From Sulfurovum sp. UBA12169 (lineage in GTDB: Bacteria > Campylobacterota > Campylobacteria > Campylobacterales > Sulfurovaceae): a DNA stretch of 64,000 nt. Where the stretch lies: NCBI GenBank assembly GCA_002742845.1, contig DLUH01000005.1, positions 744,553 through 808,552 of the forward strand, read 5' to 3'. The notes under the pieces are model-generated. The model was not told the DNA's origin. It did not search any database and was given only the letters and a program-made list of their open reading frames with translations. Position 1 is the stretch's first letter; each line of letters opens with the position of its first letter. Shown here in pieces: positions 35,609-45,448 of the stretch. The translations under genes and the position numbers were made by a program.

Positions 35609-36412
35609 CTATTCTTTTTTGTAGTAATAATAAAGTATAGTTTTCATACGTTTATCATAAAAATATTTCTTTTTTTTGATGCTTTTTATCGCATTTCTAT
35701 CTTTAAATTCTACACTTTTCCATGTATGATAGACAATATCTTTTGGAATGATAGGCTCTAAGTAGGTTTTAATAAAAGGGTAAAGAGAAGAGTTAAAGGA
35801 AATTGCCTCAGAATGTTGTTTTGCAATTTGAATTTTAATGCGGTTTGCCTCTTCTTTTAATAGCTTATTATTATTTGTTGATAACATTTGATCAACAGGA
35901 TTATTGAATAAATAGTAAGAGGTATGAAACCCGGCATCGCTAATTTTTTTAAGTTTTTCGCTTTGCAATGAACTCTCAAAAATAATAATTGATTTAATAT
36001 GATAACGTTCATCGAGATAATTTAAATGATTCAGGATTAGGTCTATATTCTTATCGGATACATTTTTAACATCCATCCATATTTTTTTAATTTTGTAAGG
36101 TTTGATTTTTTTTAGATAGGTTTCAAACGTTGTTCCGCCAAGGTCTTCCTTGTCGTGTCCAATTTCAAAGCAAGATATGCTATTGTCCTTTGTTTGAAAA
36201 AAAAGATCAAGTTCAAACGATCGAATACCACTCTCTAAAATGCTATTAAGTTTGGTAAAACTATTCACTTCATGTGGAACCATCCGGCCGTCAAGCTTTT
36301 GTGCCAATAAATCCTCAATATTCTTTTTTTGAGAGATATGTTGAAATGACGCTAATAATAATTTAAAAATAACAAGTATTAGAAAAATAGAAAAAACAAT
36401 TTTTTTAATCAA
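35609..36412 (-). CDS. Phosphodiesterase-like (PI-PLC/GDPD fold) anchored protein
   Basis: This 267-residue protein has an N-terminal membrane anchor or signal (about residues 4-25). It then has VPHEVNSFTKLNSILESGIRSFELDLFF, a pattern like the start of glycerophosphodiester phosphodiesterase and PI-PLC barrels (His, then Glu-x-Asp), with CFEIGHD following and KIWMDVKN near 110. It is the only minus-strand gene within the locus, convergent with ELM1 copy 2. The fold assignment is a guess from motif order; substrate unknown. Confidence 0.5.
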   Translation of the reverse strand: MIKKIVFSIFLILVIFKLLLASFQHISQKKNIEDLLAQKLDGRMVPHEVNSFTKLNSILESGIRSFELDLFFQTKDNSISCFEIGHDKEDLGGTTFETYLKKIKPYKIKKIWMDVKNVSDKNIDLILNHLNYLDERYHIKSIIIFESSLQSEKLKKISDAGFHTSYYLFNNPVDQMLSTNNNKLLKEEANRIKIQIAKQHSEAISFNSSLYPFIKTYLEPIIPKDIVYHTWKSVEFKDRNAIKSIKKKKYFYDKRMKTILYYYYKKE

Positions 36413-36435
36413 TAACTTTCCTTGTGCGCTAAAAT

Positions 36436-38181
36436 ATGCAAATCAGTGCTATAATTATACTCATAATTAATTTTTTTATACATCAAAAGATTTTATTACT
36501 GACAAAAAAAGAATGCTATCAAGGCGTAGGAAAATACTCAATGCTCTGCTTAAAATACAAAGAAAAAAGTTTTTTTTGTTTTAAAAAATCATTATTGATG
36601 AGCTTAATATATTCGTCTGCGGTTACTTTGATTTTGTTGGGAATGGATAAATTATATTCGACTAGCAATGAATTTTTTTTATTTGATATAACACGAAGAG
36701 AAAGTTATAAAGTATTTTTTTTGATATTAATGCTCTCAATGATATCAAAACCAAAAATCAGATTGTCGATTATATCAATTTTATTATTATTTTCATTTTT
36801 TCAGTATATGCATTATGAGTATTTTGGTAAAAACATTGGTGCTATAGAATTTTATTTATTCTTTACAAATACGCATGAAGTTTTTGAAACACTAAATACA
36901 ATGTGGAATATGGCTTTTGTACCAATTTCAATCGTTTTGGTTGCTTTTGTTTTAATTTATTTTATAGATGTAAAGTTTGGTTCAAAAGTTTTCAAATATA
37001 AGTATGGATTGCATATCTTATTGGTAGGTATTTTGTTGCTAATAAGTCAATTATTTTATTTTGCAAATATAAAACAAGATGGGTTTCGGCATAAAGATGG
37101 TAAGTTAATTTACCCAATAACCAATAGACATTCTGCGAGAAATTTTTTTGTAAGTATGAATTATTTTATTGCAGGAATTATGCCCAAGAAATTTTTTTCT
37201 CAAACTCAAACATTTCAAATTTTAGAAAAGCCAAAACTTGTTATGAGTGACACAAATAGAACAATTATATTAATAATAGGAGAAAGTCTTCGGTATGATG
37301 TGTTTTCTTTATACGACAATAAATTAACCCCAAAATTACAGTCATTAAAAACTGAACCTAACTTCTTTGCTAAAAAAATTTATTCAGGCGGCACGATGAC
37401 AAAAGTATCTGTAGCTACATTGTTGAATAGATTACAATACCCATCTTCATTGGAACAAATTAACAATGAAGACAATTGTATATTTAAATTGGCTAAAGAA
37501 AATCATTTTGGCACCTATTTTGTTTCGGCGCATGACAATAAGGCCCTTGAAGACATGAGAGATACGATGTGTCCAAAATATATCGATACAATGCTTTCTC
37601 GAGATATGTTTAAAAATTATATTGTTCCGTCTGGCTATGATGTAGATTTGAAAAAAATATTATCTAAATTAAATATTCTCAACCAAAACAATTTTATAGT
37701 CTTGGAGCAGAGAGGATCGCATGCTCCTTATGAAAAGCAATATCCTGCTGAGTTCAATAAATATACCCCTTATGAAAATACAGCATTTTATACAGATTAT
37801 ACACTTTATGATTTAATACAATATATAAAAAATAATACACTACAAGAAATTTTTATATTTTACGTTTCAGATCATGGCGAATTATTAGGCGAGGATGGTA
37901 AAAATGGGCACGGACATTTAGAAAAAAATGTATATGAAATTCCCTTTATAATGTATACAAACAGTAAAAACAAAGAAACAGAAAAGATATTTAAAAACAT
38001 AAGAAGTCATTATGATCTTTCAAATTACATTACATTACTGCTAGGGTATGAAGTCGATTTAAACATGGATGAGGATAGAGAGATTTATATTCTCAATGCT
38101 GATTTAGAAGGATTTTCTGGTTATGGCAAAATAAGAATTATTGATAATAAAGAAGAGCAAATAGAAGTACTGTACAATTAG
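36436..38181 (+). CDS. Phosphoethanolamine transferase-like sulfatase-fold membrane protein (EptA/CptA type)
   Basis: This 581-residue protein has five to six N-terminal transmembrane helices (to about residue 215) and a periplasmic alkaline-phosphatase-fold domain. IILIIGESLRYD gives the first metal ligand, SGGTMTKVS holds the likely nucleophile Thr320, and YVSDHGELLGE plus NGHGHLEK supply further ligands. Family members move phosphoethanolamine from phosphatidylethanolamine to lipid A or core sugar. Start is uncertain: ATG 36436 has little ribosome site, ATG 36541 has AGGA upstream but loses one helix. A+T-rich, single-gene unit. Confidence 0.8.
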   Translation: MQISAIIILIINFFIHQKILLLTKKECYQGVGKYSMLCLKYKEKSFFCFKKSLLMSLIYSSAVTLILLGMDKLYSTSNEFFLFDITRRESYKVFFLILMLSMISKPKIRLSIISILLLFSFFQYMHYEYFGKNIGAIEFYLFFTNTHEVFETLNTMWNMAFVPISIVLVAFVLIYFIDVKFGSKVFKYKYGLHILLVGILLLISQLFYFANIKQDGFRHKDGKLIYPITNRHSARNFFVSMNYFIAGIMPKKFFSQTQTFQILEKPKLVMSDTNRTIILIIGESLRYDVFSLYDNKLTPKLQSLKTEPNFFAKKIYSGGTMTKVSVATLLNRLQYPSSLEQINNEDNCIFKLAKENHFGTYFVSAHDNKALEDMRDTMCPKYIDTMLSRDMFKNYIVPSGYDVDLKKILSKLNILNQNNFIVLEQRGSHAPYEKQYPAEFNKYTPYENTAFYTDYTLYDLIQYIKNNTLQEIFIFYVSDHGELLGEDGKNGHGHLEKNVYEIPFIMYTNSKNKETEKIFKNIRSHYDLSNYITLLLGYEVDLNMDEDREIYILNADLEGFSGYGKIRIIDNKEEQIEVLYN

Positions 38182-38308
38182 AAAGTTTATATAAATAGAT
38201 TAAATAAAATTCAATGTTTTTATGCAATATATTGAACATTTCCTTTTTAGATTTAATTACCTTGAAATTTTTTTGTTTGGCTTTGCAGGAAAAAGACAAA
38301 ACCTTAGC

Positions 38309-38866
38309 CTAAAAGCTAAGCTTCATCCCGCCGTAAAAGCTGTTATTGAAGGTTCTGTCTACATCTTCATAGTCTGTTTTTATGTTTCTATACCCTGCAA
38401 ACACATGGATTTTTGAGATCACTTCCATATCGGCTTCGGTTCTAAACTCCGAGTAGCTGTCTCCGTCTGAGAAAGTCAGTACAGAAGGTGCGTAGGCAAA
38501 ACTAGCCATCAGTGATGTCGGAGGAATGGTGTCGTTGAAAGGAAGCCTGTAGGCTGCTTTGGCCATCAAGGGAAATGCTATGAAATCATCTGCAAAAACA
38601 AATTTAGCTCCCAGACCCAGAGTGAGGCCTTCTATTCCCTGGAGGCTGTTTTCGCCGCTTACGCCAAATGCGGTAAGGCCGTCTCCGTCGCTGTTGAGAT
38701 AGCTTGCATGCATCATATACGTGGTGCTGCTGGAATAATCAACCAGCACATTGAGATTTGCAGTTCCAAAAAGTTCAAAATCTTCGTTATTGATATCTAT
38801 TCCAATACTATTTTCAGCCTGTAATAAACCACCCACTAAAAGCAAAGGCAATAATAATTTTTTCAT
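38309..38866 (-). CDS. Outer-membrane protein, YfaZ-like beta barrel
   Basis: This 185-residue protein has a signal peptide (MKKLLLPLLLVGGLLQA) and about ten amphipathic strands, ending GGMKLSF with the C-terminal Phe typical for barrel insertion. The pattern resembles the YfaZ family found in many Campylobacterota. Its function there is not established. The gene is convergent with the phosphoethanolamine-transferase-like gene and precedes ccoS in the same orientation with a 68-bp gap. Confidence 0.75.
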   Translation of the reverse strand: MKKLLLPLLLVGGLLQAENSIGIDINNEDFELFGTANLNVLVDYSSSTTYMMHASYLNSDGDGLTAFGVSGENSLQGIEGLTLGLGAKFVFADDFIAFPLMAKAAYRLPFNDTIPPTSLMASFAYAPSVLTFSDGDSYSEFRTEADMEVISKIHVFAGYRNIKTDYEDVDRTFNNSFYGGMKLSF

Positions 38867-38934
38867 CTATAAATCCTTTTCATATTTTTTTCATTTCAAT
38901 GATAGCACAGAATTGCTTTGAATCGATAAATGAT

Positions 38935-39165
38935 TTAATCTGCCGGCATACCTTTTTCTTTCTTTTGTTTTTCGCGGGCTTTCTTTTTTTCTTCTATCAT
39001 CGCTGCGTCCCGCAGATCTTCTTCGTTGTCATAGCGTGCCGCATCGAGAAATTTGGATTGGTCGTCAAACTGACCGGTTTTAACACCCCAAAGCAGTGCG
39101 ATGAGACCCAATGCCCCTAAAAATGTAGAAACACTCAGCATTAAGATCATAATATTTTCAGACAT
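38935..39165 (-). CDS. ccoS: cbb3-type cytochrome oxidase assembly protein CcoS
   Basis: This 76-residue protein has one N-terminal transmembrane helix (about 5-27), a conserved LLWGVKTGQFDD motif and a charged Lys/Glu-rich tail, the standard CcoS layout. It is needed for assembly of active cbb3 oxidase, where heme and copper are inserted. ATG at 39165 follows AAAGGGGC and its first base abuts the ccoI stop (TGATG), giving coupled translation. Confidence 0.93.
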   Translation of the reverse strand: MSENIMILMLSVSTFLGALGLIALLWGVKTGQFDDQSKFLDAARYDNEEDLRDAAMIEEKKKAREKQKKEKGMPAD

Positions 39166-41579
39166 CAAAGCCCCTTTAATTTCATCATTTTGATACGCAG
39201 CGAGTTGCCTACTACAACCAAAGAGCTTAAACTCATAGAGAGTGCCGCTACAAGAGGATTGACAAATCCAAGTATAGCAAGCGGTACGGCCACTGTATTG
39301 TAAAGCAAGGAGAAGGCAAGATTCTCTTTGACTGCCCTGAAAGTGCGGTTAGAGATAGCGTAGGCTTCATAAATACTTTGGGGTTTTTCATCCATCAAAA
39401 CAACATCGCTGACCCCGATAGCGATATCTGCTCCGCTTCCCATGGCTATGGCGATATCTGCCTTGCTAAGGGCAAGGGTATCATTGATTCCGTCTCCCGC
39501 CATGACTATGATGTGGCCTTGTTGATGAAATCCATCAATAAGGTTCGCCTTGTCGGCAGGGAGAAGTTTGGCATAGACTTCTTCTATCCCTACGGCGTTG
39601 GCGACATGGTGTGCGCTTTGTTCGTGGTCTCCGGTGAGCATGACGACCTTGATACCCATTGCTTTGATAAGCGCAATGGCTTTGGCAGCATTTTCTCTGA
39701 TCGTATCGCTCAGTTCAAATCGTGCAACAAGCTTGCCGTCGATGGCGAAGAAAAAAAGAGAATACATACTCTCATAAGCTACTTTTATTTGTGCCTCATT
39801 CATAAAATTGAGGTTTCCTCCCCTGAGCTTTGAACCCTGATGAACGGCCTCAATGCCTTTGGCTTCAATACTCTTAATCTCTTCAAGGGGAAATTCGTGA
39901 AGCATCTCGTAATGGCTTTCAAGATAGTTGACGATGCCTTGGCTGATGGGGTGATTGGAGGTGTGTACGAGTGAATAGAGCAGATCAGGATTAAACCCTT
40001 CAAGGATCTCGGCATTTATGACCGAAGGTTTGCCTTCAGTGATAGTGCCTGTTTTATCAAGTGCCAGAAGATTGCTTTTTGCCATGGTTTCCAAAAAGGT
40101 CGCTTCCTTGAAAAGGATACCTCTTTTGGCAGCCATAGAGATACCGACAAGCGTGGACATGGGTGTTGCAAGGCCCAAAGCACAAGGACAAGCGATGACA
40201 ATGACGGAAATGCTGATGATAAGTGCTTGTTCGAAACTTCCGCCATACAGATACCACCCTGTAAAAGTGGCAAGAGCAATCAAGAGAATGACACTGGAGA
40301 AATATCCTGAAATTTCATTGGCAAGCTGTTCGATTTTTGGTTTTTTGGTAATAGATTCTTCTAGAAGCTTTACGATAGAATGAAGCAAAGAATGAGAAGC
40401 ATCTTTGGTGGCCTCATAACGCAATGCGGAGTCCAGGCAGATCGAGCCGCTGAGGATTTCGTCCCCTTCTTTTTTGTAGACAGGTTCATTTTCTCCGGTC
40501 AGGGAGCTCTCGTCAAAGGAGCCTTGGCCGGATACAATGAGTCCGTCTATAACGACTTTTTCTCCGGGTTTGAGTTCTATAAGGTCTCCGGTAACAATAT
40601 TTTCGATACTTACAAGGCTTTTGATGCCCTCTTTGATCAAAGTGACTTCCGTCGGTGTGCTTCCCATGAGCGTATCAAGTGTATCGACAGCCTGCTTTTT
40701 GCTCAATACTTCCAAATATTTTCCGACCAAAACAAACGTAATAATCATCGCCACGGAATCAAAATAGACTTCCCCGGTCCGCGTTAGCATCGCGTAAATA
40801 GAATATATGTATGCAAAAAGCGCCCCCGAGGCAACCAGGGTGTCCATGTTGACCATTCTGTTTTTGTATCCGTAATAAGCCCCGCGAAAAAAAATCCATC
40901 CGCTGTAAAAAAGCACAGGTGTTGCCAAAATGAATTCGGCAAAATTGAGAATATCTTTAAACTCCTGCTTGATGCCTGTAGAATATCCGGCATACTGGGC
41001 TATGGCAATCCACATAATATTCATCGTGCTAAACACTCCCACCAGAATGCGCGAATAATACTCTTTGCGTGTTTTTATTGCACGTTCTTCTTGCAGTTTG
41101 GGGTCATAGGGATAGGCATTGTAGCCGATAGAGCGAATGGTTTGGATGATTTGCGAAAGTTTGATGATCTGAGGATCCCAGAGTATTTTGGCTTTGTTGT
41201 TGGTGTAGTTAATGTTTGCCTCAATAACACCTTCGGTTCTGTGCAGTACTTTTTCATTGAGCCACACACAGGCAGAACAGTGGATGCCTTCAATGATGAG
41301 GTTAATCTCCCTGATTCCGTCCTCATGGGTCGTGATATATTTGTTCGCAAAACCTTCTAAATCAAATTTTTCCACATCATTAGCTTGGTTTTTTGCAGGC
41401 TGAAGCACCGTATCCCCAAGTTTTTCGTAAAAGCTGTCAAGTCCTTCATTTTGAAGAAGATGATAAACTCCTTGGCATCCTTTGCAGCAAAAATGAAGTG
41501 TCTGCCCATGATGCTGTTCTGCTATCATCACCTCTTCATTAAATTTGAGATTGCAATGTGCGCATGCGATTTGTGCCAA
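39165..41579 (-). CDS. ccoI: Copper-translocating P-type ATPase for cbb3 oxidase (CcoI/FixI)
   Basis: This 804-residue P1B-type ATPase has an N-terminal Cys-rich domain (CAHC, then CCKGC near residues 32-36), typical of CcoI rather than CopA. A heavy-metal-binding GIHCSAC follows near 95, then eight transmembrane helices, CPCALGLATP as the membrane metal site, DKTGT as the phosphorylation site and GDGINDTLAL in the hinge. It exports copper for cbb3 oxidase assembly. Adjacent ccoS and downstream rho on the other strand reproduce Campylobacter order. Confidence 0.95.
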   Translation of the reverse strand: MAQIACAHCNLKFNEEVMIAEQHHGQTLHFCCKGCQGVYHLLQNEGLDSFYEKLGDTVLQPAKNQANDVEKFDLEGFANKYITTHEDGIREINLIIEGIHCSACVWLNEKVLHRTEGVIEANINYTNNKAKILWDPQIIKLSQIIQTIRSIGYNAYPYDPKLQEERAIKTRKEYYSRILVGVFSTMNIMWIAIAQYAGYSTGIKQEFKDILNFAEFILATPVLFYSGWIFFRGAYYGYKNRMVNMDTLVASGALFAYIYSIYAMLTRTGEVYFDSVAMIITFVLVGKYLEVLSKKQAVDTLDTLMGSTPTEVTLIKEGIKSLVSIENIVTGDLIELKPGEKVVIDGLIVSGQGSFDESSLTGENEPVYKKEGDEILSGSICLDSALRYEATKDASHSLLHSIVKLLEESITKKPKIEQLANEISGYFSSVILLIALATFTGWYLYGGSFEQALIISISVIVIACPCALGLATPMSTLVGISMAAKRGILFKEATFLETMAKSNLLALDKTGTITEGKPSVINAEILEGFNPDLLYSLVHTSNHPISQGIVNYLESHYEMLHEFPLEEIKSIEAKGIEAVHQGSKLRGGNLNFMNEAQIKVAYESMYSLFFFAIDGKLVARFELSDTIRENAAKAIALIKAMGIKVVMLTGDHEQSAHHVANAVGIEEVYAKLLPADKANLIDGFHQQGHIIVMAGDGINDTLALSKADIAIAMGSGADIAIGVSDVVLMDEKPQSIYEAYAISNRTFRAVKENLAFSLLYNTVAVPLAILGFVNPLVAALSMSLSSLVVVGNSLRIKMMKLKGL

Positions 41580-41639
41580 GTATGGTCCTTAGAAAATATC
41601 AATGGGGCTTATTTTATCTAAATATGAGTAAAATCCCGC

Positions 41640-42029
41640 ATGGAAATAGTATTATTATGGACTTTTATTCTAATCGGCTTAGAGCTTCTTGAAGCATTTT
41701 TGCAGCGCGCAAATACACTAGGAGGAGTACTCCAAAATCTCTACAGATATTATGAAAAAAGTATTTTTCTTTTTTTCTTGGCGCATCCGGGATTTTATTT
41801 TGTGCTATTTGTGGCGCTTTATAGCAATATACTCAATGCGGGCATGATTTCTATCATTGCTTTTAAGGTGTTTGATATTTTTTATAAAATTGAACTGATA
41901 AAACAGATTTTTATTCAAAAAAAAGTTTCAAAAGAAATGGCGGCAATGCTGGAGTGGAAAATACCTCTTTGGTTTTTCTTTATCGGAGCATCCGTCTATC
42001 CTCTTTTACTCTTTTACGCATTAAGTTGA
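41640..42029 (+). CDS. Small integral membrane protein upstream of rho
   Basis: This 129-residue protein has four hydrophobic segments (about 2-17, 42-62, 66-80 and 108-126) and no motif that I recognise. The ATG at 41640 is chosen as the first in frame; the ribosome site is weak. It is divergent from ccoI with a 60-bp gap, and the rho promoter lies directly after it. Function unknown. Confidence 0.65.
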   Translation: MEIVLLWTFILIGLELLEAFLQRANTLGGVLQNLYRYYEKSIFLFFLAHPGFYFVLFVALYSNILNAGMISIIAFKVFDIFYKIELIKQIFIQKKVSKEMAAMLEWKIPLWFFFIGASVYPLLLFYALS

Positions 42030-42054
42030 CTTTTTAGCTTAAAAGGATTATAAT
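42026..42054 (+). promoter_or_regulatory. Promoter of rho
   Basis: TTGACT (42026-42031), a 17-bp spacer and TATAAT (42049-42054) form a near-perfect sigma-70 promoter whose -35 overlaps the end of the preceding gene (TGA at 42027-42029). The resulting leader is about 68 bases before the rho ATG. Confidence 0.8.
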
Positions 42055-42128
42055 ACTTTCACTACATACTTAGTGTTATCGTTTCACTAGAGTATATCTC
42101 CATTTATATCACAAACTCAAGAGGATCC

Positions 42129-43448
42129 ATGAGCGACCAAAAAAAATCAAACACCACCACTAAAAAAAATAGAACGCACATACCGGTTGAAGGTTACAAA
42201 ATAGAGGATCTTCAGCAAAAACCGCTTACAGAACTTATCACCATTGCCAAAGAGATTGAAGTTGAAAACCCCAATGAGTATCAACGCAAAGACCTTATTT
42301 TTGAAATTTTGAAATCACAGGTAAGCCAGGGCGGATTTATCCTGTTTACCGGCATTTTGGAAATTATGAATGACGGCTATGGATTTCTTCGTTCTATCGA
42401 TGGAAACTTTGCAAACTCAAGCAACGATACGTATGTAAGCAGTACGCAAGTGAAGCGTTTTGCATTAAGAAACGGAGATATCGTCACAGGCCAGGTGCGT
42501 CCGCCTAAAGATCAAGAGAAGTATTATGCGCTTCTTAAAATAGAGGCGATTAACTATCTTGCGCCTGAAAAATCCAAACAAAGACCGCTTTTTGATAACC
42601 TCACCCCGCTTTATGCCAATGAAAAACTCAAACTCGAATATAACCCCATGAAACTCACGGGCCGCGTACTTGATCTTTTTACTCCTATAGGAAAAGGACA
42701 AAGAGCTTTGGTGGTAGCTCCGCCTCGTACGGGTAAAACGGAACTGCTCAAAGAACTGGCACACGGTATTACCTATAACAATCCTGATGCATCGCTTATG
42801 GTACTGCTTGTGGATGAAAGACCCGAAGAGGTGACTGATATGCAGCGTTCGGTTAAGGGAGAAGTATACAGTTCCACGTTTGATTTGCCTGCACAAAATC
42901 ATGTTAGAACAGCAGAAATGGTGATAGAGAAAGCCAAAAGACGCGTAGAGATGGGCAAAGATGTTGTTATTTTGCTTGATTCCATTACAAGACTCGCCAG
43001 AGCCTACAATACAGTAACACCGAGTTCAGGGAAAGTGCTTTCGGGAGGGGTGGATGCCAATGCCCTGCATAAACCAAAACGATTCTTTGGTGCTGCAAGA
43101 AATATTGAAGAGGGGGGCAGTTTAACCATTATTGCCACCGCGCTTATCGATACAGGAAGCCGTATGGATGAGGTTATTTTTGAAGAGTTTAAAGGTACAG
43201 GAAACTCTGAAGTGGTTTTGAGCCGCTATGTTTCTGAAAGACGTATCTACCCGGCGATTGATGTCACAAAGTCCGGCACCAGAAAAGAGGAATTGCTCAC
43301 AGATCCTGAAACATTGCAGAAAGTCTGGGCACTGAGAAATGCAATGCAGAACATGGAAGAGGTCGAAGGGTTAAAATTCCTTTTCTCTAAAATGCTGAAG
43401 ACAAAATCTAACGAAGAATTTCTTTCTATGATGAATGAGGGCGCTTAA
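42129..43448 (+). CDS. rho: Transcription termination factor Rho
   Basis: This 439-residue hexameric RNA helicase ends transcription of untranslated RNA. The N-terminal helix bundle is followed by an RNA-binding cold-shock-like domain (GYGFLRS near 84, conserved). The ATPase core has Walker [10 protein letters not shown] near 200, Walker [16 protein letters not shown] near 283, and the Q-loop/R-loop [29 protein letters not shown]. Length is close to other Campylobacterota Rho. murI follows after a repeat-filled 171-bp gap. Confidence 0.97.
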   Translation: MSDQKKSNTTTKKNRTHIPVEGYKIEDLQQKPLTELITIAKEIEVENPNEYQRKDLIFEILKSQVSQGGFILFTGILEIMNDGYGFLRSIDGNFANSSNDTYVSSTQVKRFALRNGDIVTGQVRPPKDQEKYYALLKIEAINYLAPEKSKQRPLFDNLTPLYANEKLKLEYNPMKLTGRVLDLFTPIGKGQRALVVAPPRTGKTELLKELAHGITYNNPDASLMVLLVDERPEEVTDMQRSVKGEVYSSTFDLPAQNHVRTAEMVIEKAKRRVEMGKDVVILLDSITRLARAYNTVTPSSGKVLSGGVDANALHKPKRFFGAARNIEEGGSLTIIATALIDTGSRMDEVIFEEFKGTGNSEVVLSRYVSERRIYPAIDVTKSGTRKEELLTDPETLQKVWALRNAMQNMEEVEGLKFLFSKMLKTKSNEEFLSMMNEGA

Positions 43449-43464
43449 TTTTTAAGCAGTTTTA

Positions 43465-43617
43465 TTCTGAGGCACTAGCCGAAGCTTTAGTGAGATGAAT
43501 TGGAGTGCGGCTTTGCTGCACTCCAAGAAGAAGGGTTTTGGGTTCTGAGGCACTAGCCGAAGCTTTAGTGAGATGAATTGGAGTGCGGCTTTGCTGCACT
43601 CCAAGAAGAAGGGTTTT
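43465..43617 (+). repeat. Tandem 75-bp direct repeat between rho and murI
   Basis: Copies at 43465-43539 and 43543-43617 appear identical, separated by 3 bases. Each contains CGAAGCTTTAGTGAGAT, a hairpin TTGGAGTGC...GCACTCCAA, and AAGAAGAAGGG; the last AAGAAGAAGGG serves as ribosome site for murI. A related copy with a different hairpin lies in the hpf leader (55665-55730). The hairpins could also end rho transcription, though the trailing T-run is short. Confidence 0.9.
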
Positions 43618-43619
43618 AA

Positions 43620-44420
43620 ATGAAAATAGGTGTTTTTGACTCCGGACTTGGCGGCTTGACTGTGGTTAAAGCGATTGCCGCACTTATTAAAGGCGCAGAA
43701 ATCTATTATGTGGCCGACACCAAGCATGCGCCTTACGGAGAAAAAACTCCTGAGCAAATCGTGCAATACAGCTTCGATATCGCGCAATATCTTATCGAGA
43801 AGCATCAGATTGATGCTTTGATCGTGGCATGCAACACGGCAACTTCAGCTGCTATTAAGCAGTTGCGGGAACATTATCCCTCATTGATCATTCTGGGAAC
43901 GGAACCGGGAATTAAACCTGCCATACAATGCACTAAAACCAAAAATATCGGAGTATTGGCTACCCCTGCAACACTCAAAGGAGAGAAGTATCAGCAGCTT
44001 GTTTCTGTTTTGTCGGCTCAGGCCCATGAAGATATAAAACTTTTTGAGCAGGCATGTCCAGGGTTGGTGGAGCAGATAGAAAAAGGGGAAACACAAAGTG
44101 TAAAGACCAGAGAGATGTTAACGGCATGGCTGACACCGATGTTGAAAAACCATGTGGATACCATCGTTCTAGGATGTACACACTATCCTCTCGTGGAATC
44201 GTTGATCAAAGAGATTATGCAACATAAAATACAGCTTATACAAACCGGAGGCGCCATAGCAAAACATTTGCTTTTCCAAAGCGAAGCCAAAGGGCATATC
44301 AATTCGGGTCCTTTGCGAATATTTCTCTTCGCCACGGGAGAGATACAAACGCAAATCATTGATCAAATCATCAAGCATCATGAACCGCTTGAGAAAATCG
44401 AAATAGAAAGCAAGCAATAA
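43620..44420 (+). CDS. murI: Glutamate racemase
   Basis: This 266-residue enzyme makes D-glutamate for peptidoglycan. IGVFDSGLGGLTV at the N-terminus holds the conserved Asp7-Ser8, ACNTATSAA (about 70) the first catalytic Cys, and GCTHYPL (about 184) the second. Length is normal. The ATG at 43620 uses the ribosome site in the second copy of the 75-bp repeat. It is convergent with trpS, 13 bp apart. rho-murI adjacency is also known in Helicobacter. Confidence 0.96.
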   Translation: MKIGVFDSGLGGLTVVKAIAALIKGAEIYYVADTKHAPYGEKTPEQIVQYSFDIAQYLIEKHQIDALIVACNTATSAAIKQLREHYPSLIILGTEPGIKPAIQCTKTKNIGVLATPATLKGEKYQQLVSVLSAQAHEDIKLFEQACPGLVEQIEKGETQSVKTREMLTAWLTPMLKNHVDTIVLGCTHYPLVESLIKEIMQHKIQLIQTGGAIAKHLLFQSEAKGHINSGPLRIFLFATGEIQTQIIDQIIKHHEPLEKIEIESKQ

Positions 44421-44433
44421 AGGCCTAAAATTT

Positions 44434-45396
44434 TTAAATCAATCCTACAGCTTCTCTGACTTTTTCCATTTTTGTCGAAGCAATGGCTCTGGCTTTTTTT
44501 GCACCTTCGTTCAGGATATCATTGACTTCGTCCATGTGAGTTAAATAGTAAGCTCTTCTCTCTCTGGCATGCGCAAGTTCTTCCCAGATCAACTCTTTGA
44601 GGTATTTTTTGAAATGTCCGTATCCCTCCTTGCCGCTTTTGTAGCGTTCTTGAAGTTCCAGTTTTTGTGCATCATTTAAAAAAAGTACAGCCAAATCATA
44701 GATGTGACACCCTTTATATTCGATAGGGTCGCCCAGGGGAGTTGAAGAACTGATAATCTTGTTGCATCTTTTTTGCAACTCTTTCTCTTCCATAAACAAA
44801 TCGATAGCATTGTCGTAACTTTTACTCATCTTTTGTCCGTCTATCCCGGGAATTGTTGCAACTTCTTCCTGAACAAGATGCTCAGGAAGTATAAAAAGAT
44901 CTCCGTATTCATTGTTGAATTTTACGGCGATATCTCTTGTCATCTCCACATGCTGGATCTGGTCTTTTCCTACGGGCACTTTTTGGGTATCAAGCAAAAG
45001 AATATCTGCAGCCATCAGTACAGGGTAAGAAAAAAGTGCATGACTTGCAGGAATGCCTTTGGCAATTTTGTCTTTATAGCCATGCGCACGCTCAAGCAAT
45101 CCCATGGAGGTAAATTTGGAAAGTATCCAATAGAGTTCCAGTACTTCCGGCACATGGCTTTGCACCCAGAAAGTAGTTTTTTGAGGATCAATGCCCAAAG
45201 AAAGATAATCCACAGCCGCTTCGATGGTATTTTGTTTAAGTGTTTTGGCATCTTTGGAAGAGGTTAGGGAGTGGTAGTTGGCAATAAACGTAAAAAGCTC
45301 ATGCTCCTCTTGGAGTTCAACCATAGGCTTCATCGCTCCGAAATAATTCCCTATGTGAAGTTTTCCGGAAGCTTGGATTCCTGTAAGTACACGCAT
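44434..45396 (-). CDS. trpS: Tryptophanyl-tRNA synthetase
   Basis: This 320-residue class I synthetase charges tRNA-Trp. The HIGH-type motif is GKLHIGNYFG at residues about 11-20, and the KMSKS motif is GQKMSKSYDN near 195. Length is standard. ATG at 45396 with GAGGAT upstream was chosen over the adjoining TTG codon. der lies 52 bp upstream in the same orientation, so the two may share a transcript. Confidence 0.97.
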   Translation of the reverse strand: MRVLTGIQASGKLHIGNYFGAMKPMVELQEEHELFTFIANYHSLTSSKDAKTLKQNTIEAAVDYLSLGIDPQKTTFWVQSHVPEVLELYWILSKFTSMGLLERAHGYKDKIAKGIPASHALFSYPVLMAADILLLDTQKVPVGKDQIQHVEMTRDIAVKFNNEYGDLFILPEHLVQEEVATIPGIDGQKMSKSYDNAIDLFMEEKELQKRCNKIISSSTPLGDPIEYKGCHIYDLAVLFLNDAQKLELQERYKSGKEGYGHFKKYLKELIWEELAHARERRAYYLTHMDEVNDILNEGAKKARAIASTKMEKVREAVGLI

Positions 45397-45448
45397 CAAT
45401 ATATCCTCATAAAAAATTCAGATATTATAGCGTATTAAAGGTTATGGC

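Noticed and set aside
43465..43617. CRISPR array
   Set aside because: Two 75-bp near-adjacent copies with a 3-base gap, no spacers and no cas genes.
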